DNA from: Acidobacteriota bacterium
GTDB taxonomy: Bacteria; Acidobacteriota; Blastocatellia; Pyrinomonadales; Pyrinomonadaceae
DNA: 34,791 nucleotides
NCBI GenBank assembly: GCA_021323895.1
Contig: JAJPKD010000167.1
Coordinates: forward strand, 1-34,791
Direction of reading: 5' to 3'
Shown here: in pieces, positions 33,784 to 34,791 of the stretch
Numbering within the stretch: position 1 is the stretch's first letter
How the letters are laid out: every line of letters begins with the position of its first letter
Translations under genes and position numbers: made by a program
Notes under the pieces: model-generated
What the model saw: only the letters and a program-made list of their open reading frames with translations
Databases searched by the model: none
Told to the model about the DNA's origin: nothing

Positions 33784-34791
33784 ATGCCTACTGGTCCTTC
33801 GCCCATCCGCGCAACTTCGATTTTTTACCTGTTGTGCTTGTGTTTCTTTGCAGTTGGCAAGATCCACTCCCAGGACGAACTCCCCGACCTTGTTCGTCGC
33901 ATCAAGCCCTCGGCGGTCGCCATCGAAACGTTCGATGCGCGCGGCGAAAAGCTTTCGCGCGGCAGCGGCTTCTTCATCGACAAAGATCGAGTCGTTACTA
34001 ACCGTCACGTGATCGATGGAGCGTATCGTGCTGAAGTCCACCTGAATTCCGGCAACAACTATCCGGTCAAAAGTGTGATCGCCGTGGATGCGGAAGGCGA
34101 CGTCGCCTTATTGAAAGTCGAGCCGCCACCGAATCTCGTGCGGGCTCTGTCGCTCGATCGCACTTCGCCGCAGGAAGGCGAAAGTATCGTGGTCATCGGT
34201 AATCCGTTTGGTTTGGAGGGTAGCGTGACGAACGGAATTGTTTCCGCGGTGCGCGACATTCCCGGCTTTGGCCGCATCATTCAAATCACCGCGCCCATCT
34301 CGCCGGGTTCCAGCGGCAGTCCGGTCGTCAACATGCAGGGCCAGGTGATCGGCGTAGCGACTTTGCAAATCACCGGCGGCCAGAGTGTCAACTTCGCAAT
34401 TCCGTCTGAGCGCATCGCGCAACTCGATCGCAACGCGCAATCAGACAGTTCACAGCAAACTTCGCTCGGCGAATTGGTGGCCGCAACCAGCAGAAACAAA
34501 CGCGCGAAGGCCGTCGAGTATTTTCGCGATGGCCTTAGTTTTCTTTCGAAAGACGACTGCCAGAGCGCGCTGCCTTACTTTCAAAAGGCAACCGACTCAG
34601 ACGGCGCTTACGGCGAGGCGTGGGCGCAGGCCGGCTTCTGCAACGAAAAGCTCGGCCGTCATGCCGAAGCAGTCGAAGCCTCGAAGAAAGCTGTCGCAAT
34701 TCGTCCTTCGGCGGAATCTTTTTTCAACATCGGGCTGGCGAATTACTATTTGAAAAATTATCGCGATTCGGAAGCCGCTTATCGACAGGCG
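33784..34791 (+). CDS. HtrA/trypsin-like serine protease with C-terminal TPRs, partial (3' end outside window)
   Basis: The visible 336 residues start with a signal peptide (about 1-29, ...FFAVGKIHSQ). A trypsin-like domain of the HtrA type follows: His75 in TNRHVIDGA, Asp106 in AEGDVALLK and Ser177 in SPGSSGSPVV form a complete catalytic triad. No PDZ domain appears after it. Instead, TPR units begin near residue 241 (AKAVEYFRDGLSFLSK, then YGEAWAQAGFCNEKLGRHAEAVEASKKA and FNIGLANYYLKNYRDSEAAY). The frame is open to the right edge. It would be exported to the periplasm and is likely a quality-control or processing protease, using TPRs in place of PDZ to contact partners. A -10-like TATACT (33769-33774) lies ten bases before the ATG. 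Confidence 0.92.
   Translation, partial: MPTGPSPIRATSIFYLLCLCFFAVGKIHSQDELPDLVRRIKPSAVAIETFDARGEKLSRGSGFFIDKDRVVTNRHVIDGAYRAEVHLNSGNNYPVKSVIAVDAEGDVALLKVEPPPNLVRALSLDRTSPQEGESIVVIGNPFGLEGSVTNGIVSAVRDIPGFGRIIQITAPISPGSSGSPVVNMQGQVIGVATLQITGGQSVNFAIPSERIAQLDRNAQSDSSQQTSLGELVAATSRNKRAKAVEYFRDGLSFLSKDDCQSALPYFQKATDSDGAYGEAWAQAGFCNEKLGRHAEAVEASKKAVAIRPSAESFFNIGLANYYLKNYRDSEAAYRQA

Overview
The window is about 34.8 kb of bacterial chromosome with moderately high GC content. The mix of genes suggests a member of the Acidobacteriota, perhaps class Blastocatellia: a Ser/Thr kinase, a secreted CocE-type hydrolase, secreted TPR proteins, NtrC-type regulation, a caspase-like protein and many short palindromic intergenic repeats. 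This placement is an inference; no rRNA or other phylogenetic marker was analysed. No tRNA, rRNA, CRISPR array, phage or transposase gene was seen, and no gene-free stretch exceeds 300 bases.

Layout. 1-625 (-): 5' part of a Ser/Thr protein kinase running off the left edge. 734-2272 (-): MscS-type channel with a cyclic-nucleotide-binding domain. 2294-13723 (-): a complete heme operon in the order hemA, hemC-hemD fusion, hemB, hemL, sensor kinase, response regulator, hemE, hemN, hemG/hemY, hemH. 13935-15344 (-): secreted serine hydrolase interrupted by a stop codon. 15452-17158 (+): secreted TPR protein. 17274-20264 (-): CocE/NonD hydrolase and TlpA-like thioredoxin protein. 20316-23755 (+): flavin-type oxidoreductase, caspase-like protein with EF-hand and Tudor-like domain, GT-C-like membrane protein. 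23765-26893: signalling cluster (solo HisKA protein and receiver-only protein on -, degenerate kinase and NtrC-type regulator on +), followed by a PilZ protein. 27334-31717 (-): queD, dinG, glyA, rpiB. 31929-33677 (+): proS. 33784-34791 (+): HtrA-like protease with TPRs, running off the right edge.

The most notable item is the heme operon. Its gene order, the HemC-HemD fusion and the two-component pair between hemL and hemE match the arrangement known from Leptospira (HemKR). The region just upstream of hemA carries TGACA-N6-TGACA on the coding strand, the form of the Leptospira hem-box bound by HemR. The operon covers every step from glutamyl-tRNA to protoheme by the protoporphyrin route. 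However, hemN contains an in-frame TGA where a conserved glycine is expected, and hemA encodes an unusually short glutamyl-tRNA reductase.

The second theme is repeats. At least nine different families of short, imperfect inverted-repeat elements (about 50-170 bp) are scattered through the window. Most are intergenic, but several enter genes: one is translated in frame inside DinG, one forms the C-terminal tail of the heme sensor kinase, one abuts or enters the 5' end of hemE, and two supply stop codons (hemG, dinG).
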